Assembly (NCBI GenBank): GCA_934271715.1
Contig: CAKQRZ010000017.1
Coordinates: 1-28,694, forward strand
Direction of reading: 5' to 3'
DNA length: 28,694 nt
Source of the DNA: an uncultured Alphaproteobacteria bacterium
Lineage (GTDB): Bacteria > Pseudomonadota > Alphaproteobacteria > RF32 > CAG-239
Part shown: positions 7,420 to 15,414 of the stretch, piece after piece
Layout of the letters: the number at the start of each line of letters is the position of its first letter
Position numbering within the stretch: position 1 is the first letter of the stretch
The notes under the pieces: model-generated
Databases searched by the model: none
Told to the model about the DNA's origin: nothing
The model's input: only the letters and a program-made list of their open reading frames with translations
Program-made: the position numbers and the translations under genes

Positions 7420-7478
7420 CAATAAACAGCTGATAATATGTGACAATAAACAGCTGATAATATGTGACAATAAACAGC
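7408..7478. repeat. Triple 24-bp tandem repeat at the 3' end of the XRE gene
   Basis: Three head-to-tail identical units start at 7408, 7432 and 7456, each beginning GATAATATGTGACAATAAAC. The third differs only at its last base. The first unit contains the last codons and stop of the XRE gene (GAT AAT ATG TGA), so copies two and three look like duplications of that gene end. The pattern fits replication slippage. It lacks spacers, so it is not a CRISPR array. Confidence 0.9.
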
Positions 7479-7489
7479 GCTAAAAATTT

Positions 7490-7522
7490 AAGGCTTCCAA
7501 AAACGGAAGCCTTGCGTTTTTT
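7490..7522. terminator. Bidirectional terminator between XRE and HxlR genes
   Basis: AAGGCTTCC and GGAAGCCTT form a perfect 9-bp stem with a 6-base loop. A run of eight T follows three bases later on the plus strand, and a shorter T-rich tract lies on the minus strand. It sits between converging genes. Confidence 0.8.
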
Positions 7523-7539
7523 TTACACAATATCAGGTT

Positions 7540-7881
7540 TTACGCCATATCCGGCAGTAAAGGTTTCATATTCTGGTTATAATATTCTTCAGCCCAAGCG
7601 CGCATAGAATCAAGCACCGGCTTCAAGTTATAGCCTAAATTTGTCAGAGTATATTCAACTTTCGGCGGAATTTGCGCATATACGGTGCGGATTAAAATTC
7701 CTTTTTCTTCCAGTGCGCGCAAGTTAGAAGTCAAAACTTTCTGCGTTATATCGCCAAGCTCTTTTTTGATTTCGCCAAAGCGTTTGGTGCCGTCCATCAA
7801 CTCTTGAATAATCATCACTTTCCAGCGGTCGCCCATGGTTTTCAGGGCCATTTCCACCAGATTTTCCGGCATTTCTATCAT
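7540..7881 (-). CDS. HxlR-family transcriptional regulator
   Basis: The 113-residue protein is a single winged-helix domain of the HxlR type. Family landmarks are GDRWKVMIIQELMDGTKRF, then ITQKVLTSNLRALEEKG, and the wing PPKVEYTLTNLG. Members act as dimers and often sense redox or electrophile stress through an N-terminal cysteine. This protein has no cysteine in that position, so its signal is unknown. A GGAG ribosome binding site precedes the ATG. The nearest divergent gene is the glycosyltransferase at 8047, but no evidence links them. Confidence 0.9.
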   Translation of the reverse strand: MIEMPENLVEMALKTMGDRWKVMIIQELMDGTKRFGEIKKELGDITQKVLTSNLRALEEKGILIRTVYAQIPPKVEYTLTNLGYNLKPVLDSMRAWAEEYYNQNMKPLLPDMA

Positions 7882-8046
7882 TTATTTTCTCCAAAATTCA
7901 CATCATTTTTATATTTAACATACCAAATTTTATTTTTCAAGTCCTATTGCTTGCTCAGGCACAGATTTATTTTTTTGCTGCTTCCACTTTAAAAAGCCTT
8001 TGCCGCCACTATCTTTATGCACACACAATTTGAAAGGGAGATAAAA

Positions 8047-8832
8047 ATGCGCCGAATCTGTTTGTTTGCCGGTTATGATAAAGAAAATCAAATTCAAGAT
8101 TATGTAGTCTATCTGATTAAGGAACTCGCCAAAATCAGCGAAGTTTATTTTATGGGCAACGGACGTTTTCCGCCGGACGAGCTGTTCAAAATCGCCCCCT
8201 ATACGCAAATGTTTTACTCTCAGCATATGCCGCTTAAGGATTTCGGCTGCTGGCAATATCTGATTGCCAAACTCGGCTGGGAAAAGCTGGAAAAATATGA
8301 CGAGCTGATTTTGTGCAACGACAGCGTTTACGGTCCGTTATATAATTTAGAAGATTTTTTCCGTTCTATGGAGCGAAAAGGCTATGATTTTTGGAGTGCG
8401 ACTTCTGATTATGAAAGCAATTTTCACCTGCACAGCTATTGCATGGTCTTTACGCAGGATGTTATCAAAAACGCTCAGTTCCACAAATTCTGGCGTTCGG
8501 TTCCTTTTGCCTATGACGCCGACAACTGCGAGCGGGAATTAACGCCGCTTTTAACCGAGCAAAGTTTTATCGGCAACAGCTATATCCGCACTTTTAAGCA
8601 GGAAAATGTTTTGCATAATCCGGTGCAGATGCTGCAGGAGCATAAAGCCCCGTTTGTAAAAGTTAAAAGCTTTCTGCCGGAAAACGAATATACTGCAGGC
8701 ACCGGAATTGAACTGCGCCATCAGCTGCGCACCCGTACGGATTATGACACCGCGTTAATTCAAAAACATATAAACATGGCGCACCTGCCGCAGACGGTAG
8801 GTCAGAAAATCGCCCGCTTTGCCGGTTTATAA
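8047..8832 (+). CDS. RgpF-like (rhamnan synthesis F family) glycosyltransferase
   Basis: The 261-residue product resembles rhamnan-synthesis protein F glycosyltransferases, which build rhamnose-containing or related surface polysaccharides on the inner side of the membrane. Recognisable parts are the N-terminal CLFAGYDKENQIQDYVVYL, the signature NDSVYGP at 91-97, DFWSATSDYE near 114-123, and a HSYCMVF...F..FW pattern. The start at 8047 is preferred over an in-frame ATG at 8017 because AAAGGGAG lies just upstream. The gene stands alone with no polysaccharide operon around it, so donor and acceptor are unknown. It faces yraN tail to tail; their stop codons are adjacent. Confidence 0.82.
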   Translation: MRRICLFAGYDKENQIQDYVVYLIKELAKISEVYFMGNGRFPPDELFKIAPYTQMFYSQHMPLKDFGCWQYLIAKLGWEKLEKYDELILCNDSVYGPLYNLEDFFRSMERKGYDFWSATSDYESNFHLHSYCMVFTQDVIKNAQFHKFWRSVPFAYDADNCERELTPLLTEQSFIGNSYIRTFKQENVLHNPVQMLQEHKAPFVKVKSFLPENEYTAGTGIELRHQLRTRTDYDTALIQKHINMAHLPQTVGQKIARFAGL

Positions 8833-9189
8833 TCAGGCAGTCCAAGCGTTAGGCAAATGTTTTACGGTAAAAGGCAGCCGCACCAGAATTGCGTCAAAAC
8901 GCAGGTCGTAATTTTTATATTCCGGATGGCTGCCTGCAAAAACTTCAGCGCCTTTAATCAGGCGCAGCTGCTGCTTGCGGATAATGGCATAGGCCGCCTC
9001 ATCTAAAGTGCGGCGCTTTTTGACTTCGGCAAACACCAAACATTTATGCCGGCAGGCAATAATATCTATTTCTCCGGCGGTAGTTCCGCGCCCGACTGTA
9101 ATATTTTTAGCAATAATCCGATAGCCATGCAGCCGCAAGTACATACGCGCTAAAAATTCCGCCCACTTGCCGCTATGGTAATTATTCAT
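8833..9189 (-). CDS. yraN: YraN-family (UPF0102) endonuclease-like protein
   Basis: The 118-residue protein carries the restriction-endonuclease-like core of the UPF0102 family: GKWAEFLARMYLRLHGYRI, then GEIDIIA and VFAEVKKR, the D-x(n)-ExK metal site. The family has no settled role, although its fold is that of a Holliday-junction-resolvase-type nuclease. It overlaps the end of rsmI by 8 bases, so they form one operon. In E. coli yraN lies next to lpoA and close to rsmI; the same three functions are grouped here. Confidence 0.88.
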   Translation of the reverse strand: MNNYHSGKWAEFLARMYLRLHGYRIIAKNITVGRGTTAGEIDIIACRHKCLVFAEVKKRRTLDEAAYAIIRKQQLRLIKGAEVFAGSHPEYKNYDLRFDAILVRLPFTVKHLPNAWTA

Positions 9190-10015
9190 TTTTCAGTTCC
9201 AAAGCCAAGGCATACACTTCGTTTTTATTCAAGCCGAATTGTTCCGACAATTCCTTGACTGCAGATTTCAGAGAGGTTTCCTGCAAGCGTTTTGCCAGCA
9301 AATCCCGAATATCGGCCACCGCATACTGAGGCTCTTCCGGCGGAGCGACAATAAATACAAACTCGCCTTTCGGCTCGTTTTCGGCAAAATGCGCCCGCAC
9401 CTCGGCAAAGCTGCCGGTCTGCACTTCTTCATACATTTTTGTAAGTTCGCGGATAACCGAAATTTTACGGCGGCCGAAAACTTCCGCCGCCTGTTCCAAG
9501 GTTTTCAGCAGACGCGGCGCGGTTTCATAAAAAATCAGCGTACTGTTAATATTTTTAAGCTCATTAAACAAATCAGAGCGGGCTTTGTCTTTGTTGGGAA
9601 TAAATCCGGCAAACAAAAAACGGTTTGTCGGCAGGCCTGAAAGCTGCAGCGCTGTGATAACCGCGCAGGCGCCCGGTACGGCTGTCACATAAACACCCTG
9701 TTCGCGGCATTTGCTGACCAATTTATACCCGGGGTCGGAAATCAGCGGCGCTCCGGCATCGCTGACCAAAGCCATAACATTGCCCTCGTTAATCAAATCT
9801 ATCAGCTGCTGCGCCTGCTGTTCCTCGTTATGGTCTTGATAGGTAATAAACTTTTTATGCAGCGGCAGCCCCAGCAGCGAAAAAAGCTTTTTTGTCATTC
9901 TGGTATCTTCGCAGGCGATTATCGGCGCTTCATTCAAAACATCTAAAGCGCGCTGCGAAATATCCTGCAAGTTTCCGATAGGGGTAGAAATTAAATAAAG
10001 ACCGTTTTTTAACAT
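9182..10015 (-). CDS. rsmI: 16S rRNA (cytidine-1402-2'-O)-methyltransferase
   Basis: RsmI uses S-adenosylmethionine to methylate the ribose of C1402 in the decoding centre of 16S rRNA. The family signatures are all present: GLYLISTPIGNLQDIS near the start, EDTRMTKKL, SDAGAPLISDPGYKL, and VPGACAVITALQLSGLP, which together form the tetrapyrrole-methylase-like fold. The C-terminus carries the small helical domain with KSAVKELSEQFG. The ATG at 10015 is preferred; a GTG at 10024 would add three residues. Divergent from the lipoprotein gene, it is co-transcribed with yraN. Confidence 0.95.
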   Translation of the reverse strand: MLKNGLYLISTPIGNLQDISQRALDVLNEAPIIACEDTRMTKKLFSLLGLPLHKKFITYQDHNEEQQAQQLIDLINEGNVMALVSDAGAPLISDPGYKLVSKCREQGVYVTAVPGACAVITALQLSGLPTNRFLFAGFIPNKDKARSDLFNELKNINSTLIFYETAPRLLKTLEQAAEVFGRRKISVIRELTKMYEEVQTGSFAEVRAHFAENEPKGEFVFIVAPPEEPQYAVADIRDLLAKRLQETSLKSAVKELSEQFGLNKNEVYALALELKNE

Positions 10016-10024
10016 CAAATTCAC

Positions 10025-10053
10025 TTTACAAAAACAAGTTTAAGCATTATTAC
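10025..10053 (+). promoter_or_regulatory. Possible promoter of the lipoprotein gene
   Basis: TTTACA (10025-10030) and TATTAC (10048-10053) are separated by 17 bases. An AAGGA ribosome binding site and the ATG at 10083 follow. Confidence 0.45.
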
Positions 10054-10082
10054 TAAGGTATTGTTTTATATTTTAAGGAAAA

Positions 10083-11444
10083 ATGCAAGTGTTAAAAAAA
10101 ATAAGCGCCCTGTTTTTATTGTTTGTAATCGGAGGCTGCAGTTTGCTTCAGCATTCCGAACCTATGCCGCAGCAGACGTTTAACTATCAAAGCAGCCTGC
10201 CGCAAAATACGGTGGAAATGACTGATTATTCTCATGTAGACTTAGGCAATGCCGAAAGTTTCAGGGTTGCCATGCTGCTGCCGCTCAGCGGAAAAGTCAG
10301 CGACATGGGGCAAAACATGAAAAATGCCGCTCTCATGGCTATCGGCGACTTAAACAACAATAATCTGCTAGTGCAGTTTTATGACACCAAAAGCACGACC
10401 AGCGGCGCGCGAATCGCAGTTGAAAACGCCATAAACGCCAAAAGCGATTTAATTATCGGCCCTTTGCTGGGCGAAGAAGTCGCGGCTATCAGCGAAACCG
10501 CAAAAAATGCAGATATTCCGGTTATTTCATTTTCTACAGCGCCTAACGTTCTGCAAGACGGCGTTTATACCATGGGGCTGCTGAACGAAGAACAAATAGA
10601 AAGAACAATCCGCTATGCTGTATCTCAGGGACGGCTGAAATTAGCTTTAGTTTTGCCGGATAACCAAAGCGGCATAAACATGTTTAAGGCAGCGATGAAC
10701 GCAGCGCAGCTGCACGGCGCATCTGTTGTAAAAGTAGGGTTTTATGCGCCGAACAGCATGGACTTTACCAAGCTGGCGGCACAAATTACCGGTTCTGCCC
10801 GCGTGGCAGCTTCTCAGCGCAAAAGCAAAACGACCGATAAAAACGCAGCTAAAACAGAAGAAGAAGTTGCTCCGCTGGACTTTGACGCATTACTGGTTCC
10901 GGAGTTTGGCAACCGCCTGAAATCAATTACTTCCATGTTCAGCTATTATGACGTTTCGGCGCCGGAAGTTTTGTTTTTGGGAACATCTGTCTGGGGCAAC
11001 ACCAACCTAAGCAAAGAAACCGAGCTGTACGGCGCCGTATATCCGGTTATGTCCATGTCCAGCCTGGCTCGCTATAAACAAAAATATTATGAAATGTTCA
11101 GTCAAAAATCCAATGACTTAAGCATTTTTGCCTATGACGCCGTGGCTCTGTCTTCGGCCTTATCGCACAAAGATAAGGATTATTTAAAGGAAGCGATAAC
11201 CAATCTGGACGGCTTTTACGGAATGAGCGGAGCGTTCAGAATTTTTGCCAACGGTAAAAACGAACACGGTTTGGATATGGTAAAAGTTACATCCGGCGGT
11301 CCGCAGATGATTGAAGCGGCCAGCAGCAAGTTTTATTCGGCAAATCCGGCCTATGCGCAAAGCGGCGTTACCGATTTTTATATGCCGACTGTTTACGGCA
11401 AAAACAGCAATGAGCTGCGGCAAATTCTGTTAAACGTGCAATAA
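10083..11444 (+). CDS. LpoA-like penicillin-binding protein activator lipoprotein
   Basis: The 453-residue product is a predicted lipoprotein: basic N-terminus, hydrophobic segment 8-16 and lipobox IGGC with C19 as the lipidated residue. From about residue 64 it has the type 1 periplasmic-binding fold of the LpoA C-terminal domain (VAMLLPLSGKVSDMGQNMKN, then LIIGPLLGEEVAAIS). LpoA in gammaproteobacteria activates PBP1A from the outer membrane. This protein lacks the large N-terminal repeat domain of E. coli LpoA and matches the shorter alphaproteobacterial type. The position beside rsmI and yraN mirrors the E. coli arrangement. A role in murein synthesis is inferred; a branched-chain amino-acid binding protein is a less likely alternative. 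Confidence 0.85.
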   Translation: MQVLKKISALFLLFVIGGCSLLQHSEPMPQQTFNYQSSLPQNTVEMTDYSHVDLGNAESFRVAMLLPLSGKVSDMGQNMKNAALMAIGDLNNNNLLVQFYDTKSTTSGARIAVENAINAKSDLIIGPLLGEEVAAISETAKNADIPVISFSTAPNVLQDGVYTMGLLNEEQIERTIRYAVSQGRLKLALVLPDNQSGINMFKAAMNAAQLHGASVVKVGFYAPNSMDFTKLAAQITGSARVAASQRKSKTTDKNAAKTEEEVAPLDFDALLVPEFGNRLKSITSMFSYYDVSAPEVLFLGTSVWGNTNLSKETELYGAVYPVMSMSSLARYKQKYYEMFSQKSNDLSIFAYDAVALSSALSHKDKDYLKEAITNLDGFYGMSGAFRIFANGKNEHGLDMVKVTSGGPQMIEAASSKFYSANPAYAQSGVTDFYMPTVYGKNSNELRQILLNVQ

Positions 11445-11457
11445 CTTTATTTTTTGC

Positions 11458-11488
11458 TTGCAAAATCCGGAAATATGCCCATTATAAA
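11458..11488 (+). promoter_or_regulatory. Promoter of the SRP RNA gene
   Basis: TTGCAA (11458-11463) and TTATAA/TATAAA (11482-11488) are 18-19 bases apart, about 15 bases before the mature 5' end of the SRP RNA. It lies just after the lipoprotein stop codon and probably also serves dnaX. Confidence 0.45.
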
Positions 11489-11502
11489 GAAGTATTTTTA
11501 AT

Positions 11503-11588
11503 GAAGGGCTTAGGATTGAAAAGCCGCCAACTCGGTCAGGTTCGGAAGAAAGCAGCCGTAACGGTCAGTACAAGGTCTAAGTCCCTTC
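11503..11588 (+). ncRNA. ffs: Signal recognition particle RNA (4.5S type)
   Basis: The universally conserved apical loop region is present: GGTCAGGTTCGGAAGAAAGC (11534-11553), followed by AGCCGTAACGG. The ends pair as GAAGGG (11503-11508) with CCCTTC (11583-11588), continued by TTAG with CTAA, giving the long rod of the small bacterial SRP RNA. It binds Ffh and directs ribosomes making membrane proteins to FtsY and the translocon. The length of about 86 bases lacks the Alu domain. The location just before dnaX matches the scr-dnaX order of Bacillus and many other bacteria. Exact ends are set by pairing only. Confidence 0.95.
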
Positions 11589-11595
11589 GCCTTTA

Positions 11596-13320
11596 ATGAG
11601 TTTAATAAGAATGGCTGATAACGATACACAATATGTGGCTTTGGCTCGCAAATACCGCCCGCAGACTTTTGAAGATTTGCTGGGGCAGGATGCGCTTGTG
11701 CAAACATTGACTAACGCCATTCAAAATAACCGTCTGCACCATGCTTATATTTTGACGGGCATCCGCGGCGTAGGCAAAACTACAACCGCCCGCCTGATTG
11801 CCCGCGCCATAAACTGCACCGGTCCGGACGGCAAAGGCGGTCCGACAATTCATCCCTGCGGAGAATGCGAAAACTGCAAGGCGATTGCCGCCGACAGACA
11901 TATTGACGTGATTGAGCTGGATGCAGCCTCCAAAACCGGCGTAGACGACATGCGGGAGATTTTGGACGGCGTGCGCTATAAGCCGACCATGGCTCGCTAT
12001 AAAGTTTATATCATAGATGAAGTCCACATGCTTTCTAAAAGTGCATTCAACGCTTTGCTGAAAACTTTGGAAGAGCCTCCGGCGCATGTGATGTTTATTT
12101 TTGCCACAACCGAAATCCGCAAAGTTCCGGTTACCATTCTGTCACGCTGCCAGCGCTTTGATTTGCAGCGTATCAGCATAGAAACTTTGGTTAAATTGTT
12201 CAATAAAGTTCTGGCGGCGGAAAATATTGAAGCCGAAGACGAAGCTTTGCATATGGTTGCCCGCGCAGCAGACGGTTCGGCACGCGACGGGCTTTCTATG
12301 CTTGACCAAGCCATTGTGCTGGGCAACGGCAAAATAGAAAATGCAACTGTAAAAAATATGCTGGGTTTGGCAGACAGACAGCAGACTTTCGCTATGTACG
12401 AAAAATTGCTGGAGGGCAATGTGACAGAAGTTTTGCAAATTTTGCACCAGCTTTATACCGACGGCGCGACTCCGATGCTGGTTATTCAGGATTTGGTAGA
12501 TATTACGCACCTGCTGGCAAAGGTTAAGATTATACCGGACTATATAAATGATCCGTCGGTCGGCGAAAATGACCGCGAGATGTGCAAAAAGCTGAATGCC
12601 GCGCCGATAGCAATTCTTTCTAAGATTTGGCAGATGTTAATAAAAGGAATCAGCGAACTGCAGTACGCCAATGTGCAGATAGACGCGCTGGAAATGATAC
12701 TGATGCGCATAGCCTACTCCGCTAACATGCCGACTCCTGCAGACCTGCTGAAGGAATTAAAAAAAAAATCAGGACTGAATAATTCAGCCGCACCCCGTAA
12801 GATTATTTTGAACAGCTCAACTGCCGTTGCAGACTCGGAACCCCATATTGATTCGGAGCTGACAGAAAACAGCGGCTTTGAACTTTCGGCGCCGGAAGAT
12901 TTAGCTAAACTGCTGAATGCCAAACGGCAAATGCTGCTGCTGTATGCGGTTAAAAACGATATGTCGTTCAAAGAATTCGCCGTCGGCAGAATGCGTATTG
13001 CTCTTTCGGAAAAAGCCGATAAAGATTTAATCGCAAACCTGCGGAAATTCTTGGCCAAAGAAACCGGCGTTTCTTGGGTTATAGACATAGATTACGAGCC
13101 GCTGGGCGAGACTTTGGCCTATAAAGAAACCAAAGAGCTGGAGCGCGACAAGAAAAATATCTCTGAATATCCGTTAGTAAAAGCTATACTTAGCGAGTTT
13201 AACGGTGCTAAAATAGAGACCGTTATCCGGAAAGCGGTTGAAAATGCCGAAGATGAAGAAGCGGCAGATTTTATTGTTCCGGAAGAAAATTCTGAAACTT
13301 ATGATGATGAGGATAATTAA
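11596..13320 (+). CDS. dnaX: DNA polymerase III subunits gamma/tau
   Basis: DnaX is the motor of the clamp loader, and the tau form ties polymerase cores to the helicase. Of 574 residues, domains I-III span about 1-380: Walker A GIRGVGKT at 55-62, zinc cysteines C74, C88, C91 and C94, Walker B with D141-E142 and the SRC motif at 183-185. The C-terminal region is tau-specific. A run of ten A residues at 12759-12768 encodes Lys389-391, preceded by AAGGA; both shifted frames stop within five codons, predicting a gamma-like form of about 395 residues. The start is uncertain: ATG 11596 touches the SRP RNA and has no clear ribosome binding site; ATG 11611 (MADND) is possible. ybaB and recR follow. 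Confidence 0.96.
   Translation: MSLIRMADNDTQYVALARKYRPQTFEDLLGQDALVQTLTNAIQNNRLHHAYILTGIRGVGKTTTARLIARAINCTGPDGKGGPTIHPCGECENCKAIAADRHIDVIELDAASKTGVDDMREILDGVRYKPTMARYKVYIIDEVHMLSKSAFNALLKTLEEPPAHVMFIFATTEIRKVPVTILSRCQRFDLQRISIETLVKLFNKVLAAENIEAEDEALHMVARAADGSARDGLSMLDQAIVLGNGKIENATVKNMLGLADRQQTFAMYEKLLEGNVTEVLQILHQLYTDGATPMLVIQDLVDITHLLAKVKIIPDYINDPSVGENDREMCKKLNAAPIAILSKIWQMLIKGISELQYANVQIDALEMILMRIAYSANMPTPADLLKELKKKSGLNNSAAPRKIILNSSTAVADSEPHIDSELTENSGFELSAPEDLAKLLNAKRQMLLLYAVKNDMSFKEFAVGRMRIALSEKADKDLIANLRKFLAKETGVSWVIDIDYEPLGETLAYKETKELERDKKNISEYPLVKAILSEFNGAKIETVIRKAVENAEDEEAADFIVPEENSETYDDEDN
12751..12782 (+). promoter_or_regulatory. Putative slippage/frameshift site in dnaX
   Basis: An SD-like AAGGA (12751-12755) precedes ten consecutive A (12759-12768). 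After a -1 shift the frame reads ATC AGG ACT GAA TAA (stop at 12780-12782); after a +1 shift it reads CAG GAC TGA (stop at 12776-12778). Either ribosomal frameshifting, as in E. coli, or transcriptional slippage, as in Thermus, would yield a short gamma-like protein. Confidence 0.6.
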
Positions 13321-13641
13321 ATGTTAAATATTCAAGGAATTATGAAACAAGCTCAGCAAATGCAGCGCAAAATGCAGGAAACTCAGGCTAAATTGGCGCA
13401 GGAAGAAAAAGAGGGCGTAAGCGGCGGCAATTTGGTTAAAGTTGTGCTGAACGGCAAATCGGAAATGAAAAAAATCAGCATAGACAAATCATTGATGAAC
13501 GCTGAAGAAGTTGATGTTTTAGAAGATTTAATTTTGGCTGCTTATAACGATGCTCATCAAAAAGTTGACGCCATGATGGAAGAGGGCATGAAAGAAGCCA
13601 CCAACGGTATCGGGCTGGGCGGCTTGAAACTTCCGTTTTAA
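13321..13641 (+). CDS. ybaB: Nucleoid-associated protein, YbaB/EbfC family
   Basis: The 106-residue protein has the normal size of this family of small dimeric DNA-binding proteins associated with the nucleoid. Typical features are the N-terminal helix NIQGIMKQAQQMQRKMQETQ, the glycine-rich turn SGGNLVKVVLNGK, and the C-terminal helix with YNDAHQKVDAMMEEGMKE. The ATG starts immediately after the dnaX stop (TAAATG), implying translational coupling. The dnaX-ybaB-recR order is widely conserved. Confidence 0.95.
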   Translation: MLNIQGIMKQAQQMQRKMQETQAKLAQEEKEGVSGGNLVKVVLNGKSEMKKISIDKSLMNAEEVDVLEDLILAAYNDAHQKVDAMMEEGMKEATNGIGLGGLKLPF

Positions 13642-13657
13642 GGTTTGAGGCGCTGCC

Positions 13658-14251
13658 GTGCAAGGTAAAGAAATAGAAAAACTAACCAAAATTATTGCCA
13701 AGCTTCCGGCTTTAGGCACGCGTTCGGCAAGGCGGATTGTGCTGCAGCTTTTGAAAAAGAAAGAAGCTGCCATGCTGCCTTTGATTGCGGCGCTGCAGGA
13801 AGTGGCGGATAATGTAAAAAAATGTCCGGTTTGCGGCAATTTTGATACGGCGGAGCCGTGTTCGGTTTGCCAAGACGCCGCCCGCGACCGCGAAACTGTC
13901 TGCGTAGTGCAGGATGTTGCCGATTTGTGGGCAATGGAGCGCGTTGGGCTGTACCGCGGACAATATCACGTTTTGGGCGGTATTCTTTCGGCGTTGGACG
14001 GCGTTACTCCAGACGATTTAAACATGGAAAGCCTCTTTTCACGGCTGCAGAACGGCGTAATAAAAGAAGTGATTTTGGCGCTGCCGGCAACCATTGACGG
14101 TCAGATTACCGCTCACTATCTGCTGTCACGGCTGAAAGAATTTCCGGTAAAAGTCACAACTTTGGCTCAAGGCATACCTCTGGGCGCCGAGTTGGACTAT
14201 ATGGATGACGGAACAATCCAGCTGGCTCTTTCCGCCCGCAAAGAGTTATAG
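13658..14251 (+). CDS. recR: Recombination mediator RecR
   Basis: RecR works with RecO (and RecF) to load RecA onto SSB-coated gaps. The 197-residue product has the normal architecture: a helix-hairpin-helix near 16-31 (PALGTRSARRIVLQLL), a four-cysteine zinc finger (C56, C59, C68, C71), a Toprim domain from about 80 and the C-terminal Walker-B-like region. The start is GTG with TGAGG upstream. One oddity is that the Toprim position usually occupied by glutamate (CVVE in most RecR) is glutamine, Q85 in VCVVQDVADL. RecR needs no Toprim catalysis, so function is probably kept. It is the last gene of the dnaX operon; a terminator follows at once. Confidence 0.95.
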   Translation: MQGKEIEKLTKIIAKLPALGTRSARRIVLQLLKKKEAAMLPLIAALQEVADNVKKCPVCGNFDTAEPCSVCQDAARDRETVCVVQDVADLWAMERVGLYRGQYHVLGGILSALDGVTPDDLNMESLFSRLQNGVIKEVILALPATIDGQITAHYLLSRLKEFPVKVTTLAQGIPLGAELDYMDDGTIQLALSARKEL

Positions 14252-14252
14252 C

Positions 14253-14288
14253 AAAACGCCTTGTTTGAATAAAACAAGGCGTTTTTCA
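14253..14288 (+). terminator. Terminator of the dnaX-ybaB-recR operon
   Basis: AAAACGCCTTGTTT and AAAACAAGGCGTTTT pair in a long stem with a loop of about four bases, followed by T residues. It begins right after the recR stop. Confidence 0.9.
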
Positions 14289-14377
14289 TCGGCTGTTTAT
14301 GCCGTTCCTGTGATACAAAAAATGAGTGGTGCATGGCTATATTTCATTTTCTATAGTTAATTTCATAACACTACGGC

Positions 14378-14406
14378 TTGACAAAATAGTGAAAAAATGA
14401 TATATG
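14378..14406 (+). promoter_or_regulatory. Promoter of the 283-residue orphan gene
   Basis: TTGACA (14378-14383), a 17-base spacer and TATATG (14401-14406). The sequence TTGACAAAATAGTGAAA is nearly the same as that of the promoter read at 28413-28386. Confidence 0.65.
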
Positions 14407-14446
14407 AGAATTATATTTTTTATTATTAACTTTAATTATTATCATT

Positions 14447-15298
14447 ATGTTTATACCAAAAGTTTTAGTTAGTGTTAACCGTTCCATTCCTGTGGGACAG
14501 CGCCGTGCGTATATTGAAAGAATTGACGGACAGTCTTATTTGAAAACCGATATTCTTCCCGGTGACTTTTTGCTGGCCGACGGCTGCTTTTCGGCTTCTA
14601 CCGTCTATCAGCAGGAACGAGGTGTTTTTATCGGAGCAGATGACAAGTATATTGAGCTGTCATCTATCTCTGACGGAACATTTACACGCAGCGAAGTCTT
14701 TGAATGGTGCAAGGCAAACGGTGCGGTTCTGCCTGATATTGCTGATTTGCAGCGTATTGACGGATTAGCCGCCGCAGCCATTAACAACAGTTTACGCCAG
14801 GTTGGCTTGGAAAAATCCGTTTTTACTAAAGACGCAGCCTCCGAGTTTTGGTCTAAGGAAAGTCTGGAGAACCAGCAGGGCATTACCGAACGCCGTATTT
14901 TGCTGATTAAGCAGGTTATCGGTCTCAACAAAACGGAATTTCCTAGATTGGACGGACCTATCGGCATCTGCAAGGCCTTTTTGCCGGATGTGATTTGGGT
15001 TCGTCAGAGCTTTGCGGATTCATTCTGGATTCTGCAGCAAATTGCTCCGGATTATTTTTATATTCTGGAAAGTCAGGTGCATAACAGCCCAGAGCAATGC
15101 AAAAACATTGACAACGGCAATATTCATCTGGAGGGCGCAAGCTTGGTTGTTGAAAACCCTGTCGGCGAAGTATATACCGAAAACGGCTCGCAGTTTATCA
15201 CAACCCATAAGGACTACTTCCGCCGCGTAAATTGCTCGCTTTATACAAAAGTCGGAGAAAACTATGACCGCTGGACGGTGCAGAACACTAAGCAGTAA
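14447..15298 (+). CDS. Orphan protein of unknown function (283 residues)
   Basis: No family was recognised. The protein has no signal peptide or membrane helix and looks like a globular cytoplasmic protein. It begins MFIPKVLVSVNRSIPVGQRR and contains many aromatic residues in its second half (DVIWVRQSFADSFWILQQIA, then DYFYILESQVHN). It is transcribed alone from a good promoter and closed by a strong terminator. The 40-base leader after the -10 element is nearly pure A/T with no Shine-Dalgarno sequence, as at the orphan genes 2574-3119 and 27900-28340. The leader resemblance suggests shared control; the three proteins themselves share no visible similarity. Confidence 0.72.
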   Translation: MFIPKVLVSVNRSIPVGQRRAYIERIDGQSYLKTDILPGDFLLADGCFSASTVYQQERGVFIGADDKYIELSSISDGTFTRSEVFEWCKANGAVLPDIADLQRIDGLAAAAINNSLRQVGLEKSVFTKDAASEFWSKESLENQQGITERRILLIKQVIGLNKTEFPRLDGPIGICKAFLPDVIWVRQSFADSFWILQQIAPDYFYILESQVHNSPEQCKNIDNGNIHLEGASLVVENPVGEVYTENGSQFITTHKDYFRRVNCSLYTKVGENYDRWTVQNTKQ

Positions 15299-15316
15299 TA
15301 TTTGCTGAATAACTTT

Positions 15317-15356
15317 AAAAACAGCTTTCATTTTTTTAATGAAGGCTGTTTTTTTG
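15317..15356 (+). terminator. Terminator of the 283-residue orphan gene
   Basis: AAACAG plus CTTTCATT pairs with AATGAAGG plus CTGTTT around a T-rich loop, followed by seven or more T residues. Confidence 0.85.
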
Positions 15357-15357
15357 T

Positions 15358-15385
15358 TTGTAAAAGTTATATTTTTTGCTATATA
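15358..15385 (+). promoter_or_regulatory. Possible promoter of the double winged-helix regulator
   Basis: TTGTAA (15358-15363) and TATATA (15380-15385) are 16 bases apart, 30 bases before the ATG at 15415. Confidence 0.45.
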
Positions 15386-15414
15386 TAAAAAAAATAATCT
15401 ATTGAGGACGATAT

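Noticed and set aside
7408..7478. CRISPR-like repeat
   Set aside because: The three units are contiguous without spacers and no cas gene is present.
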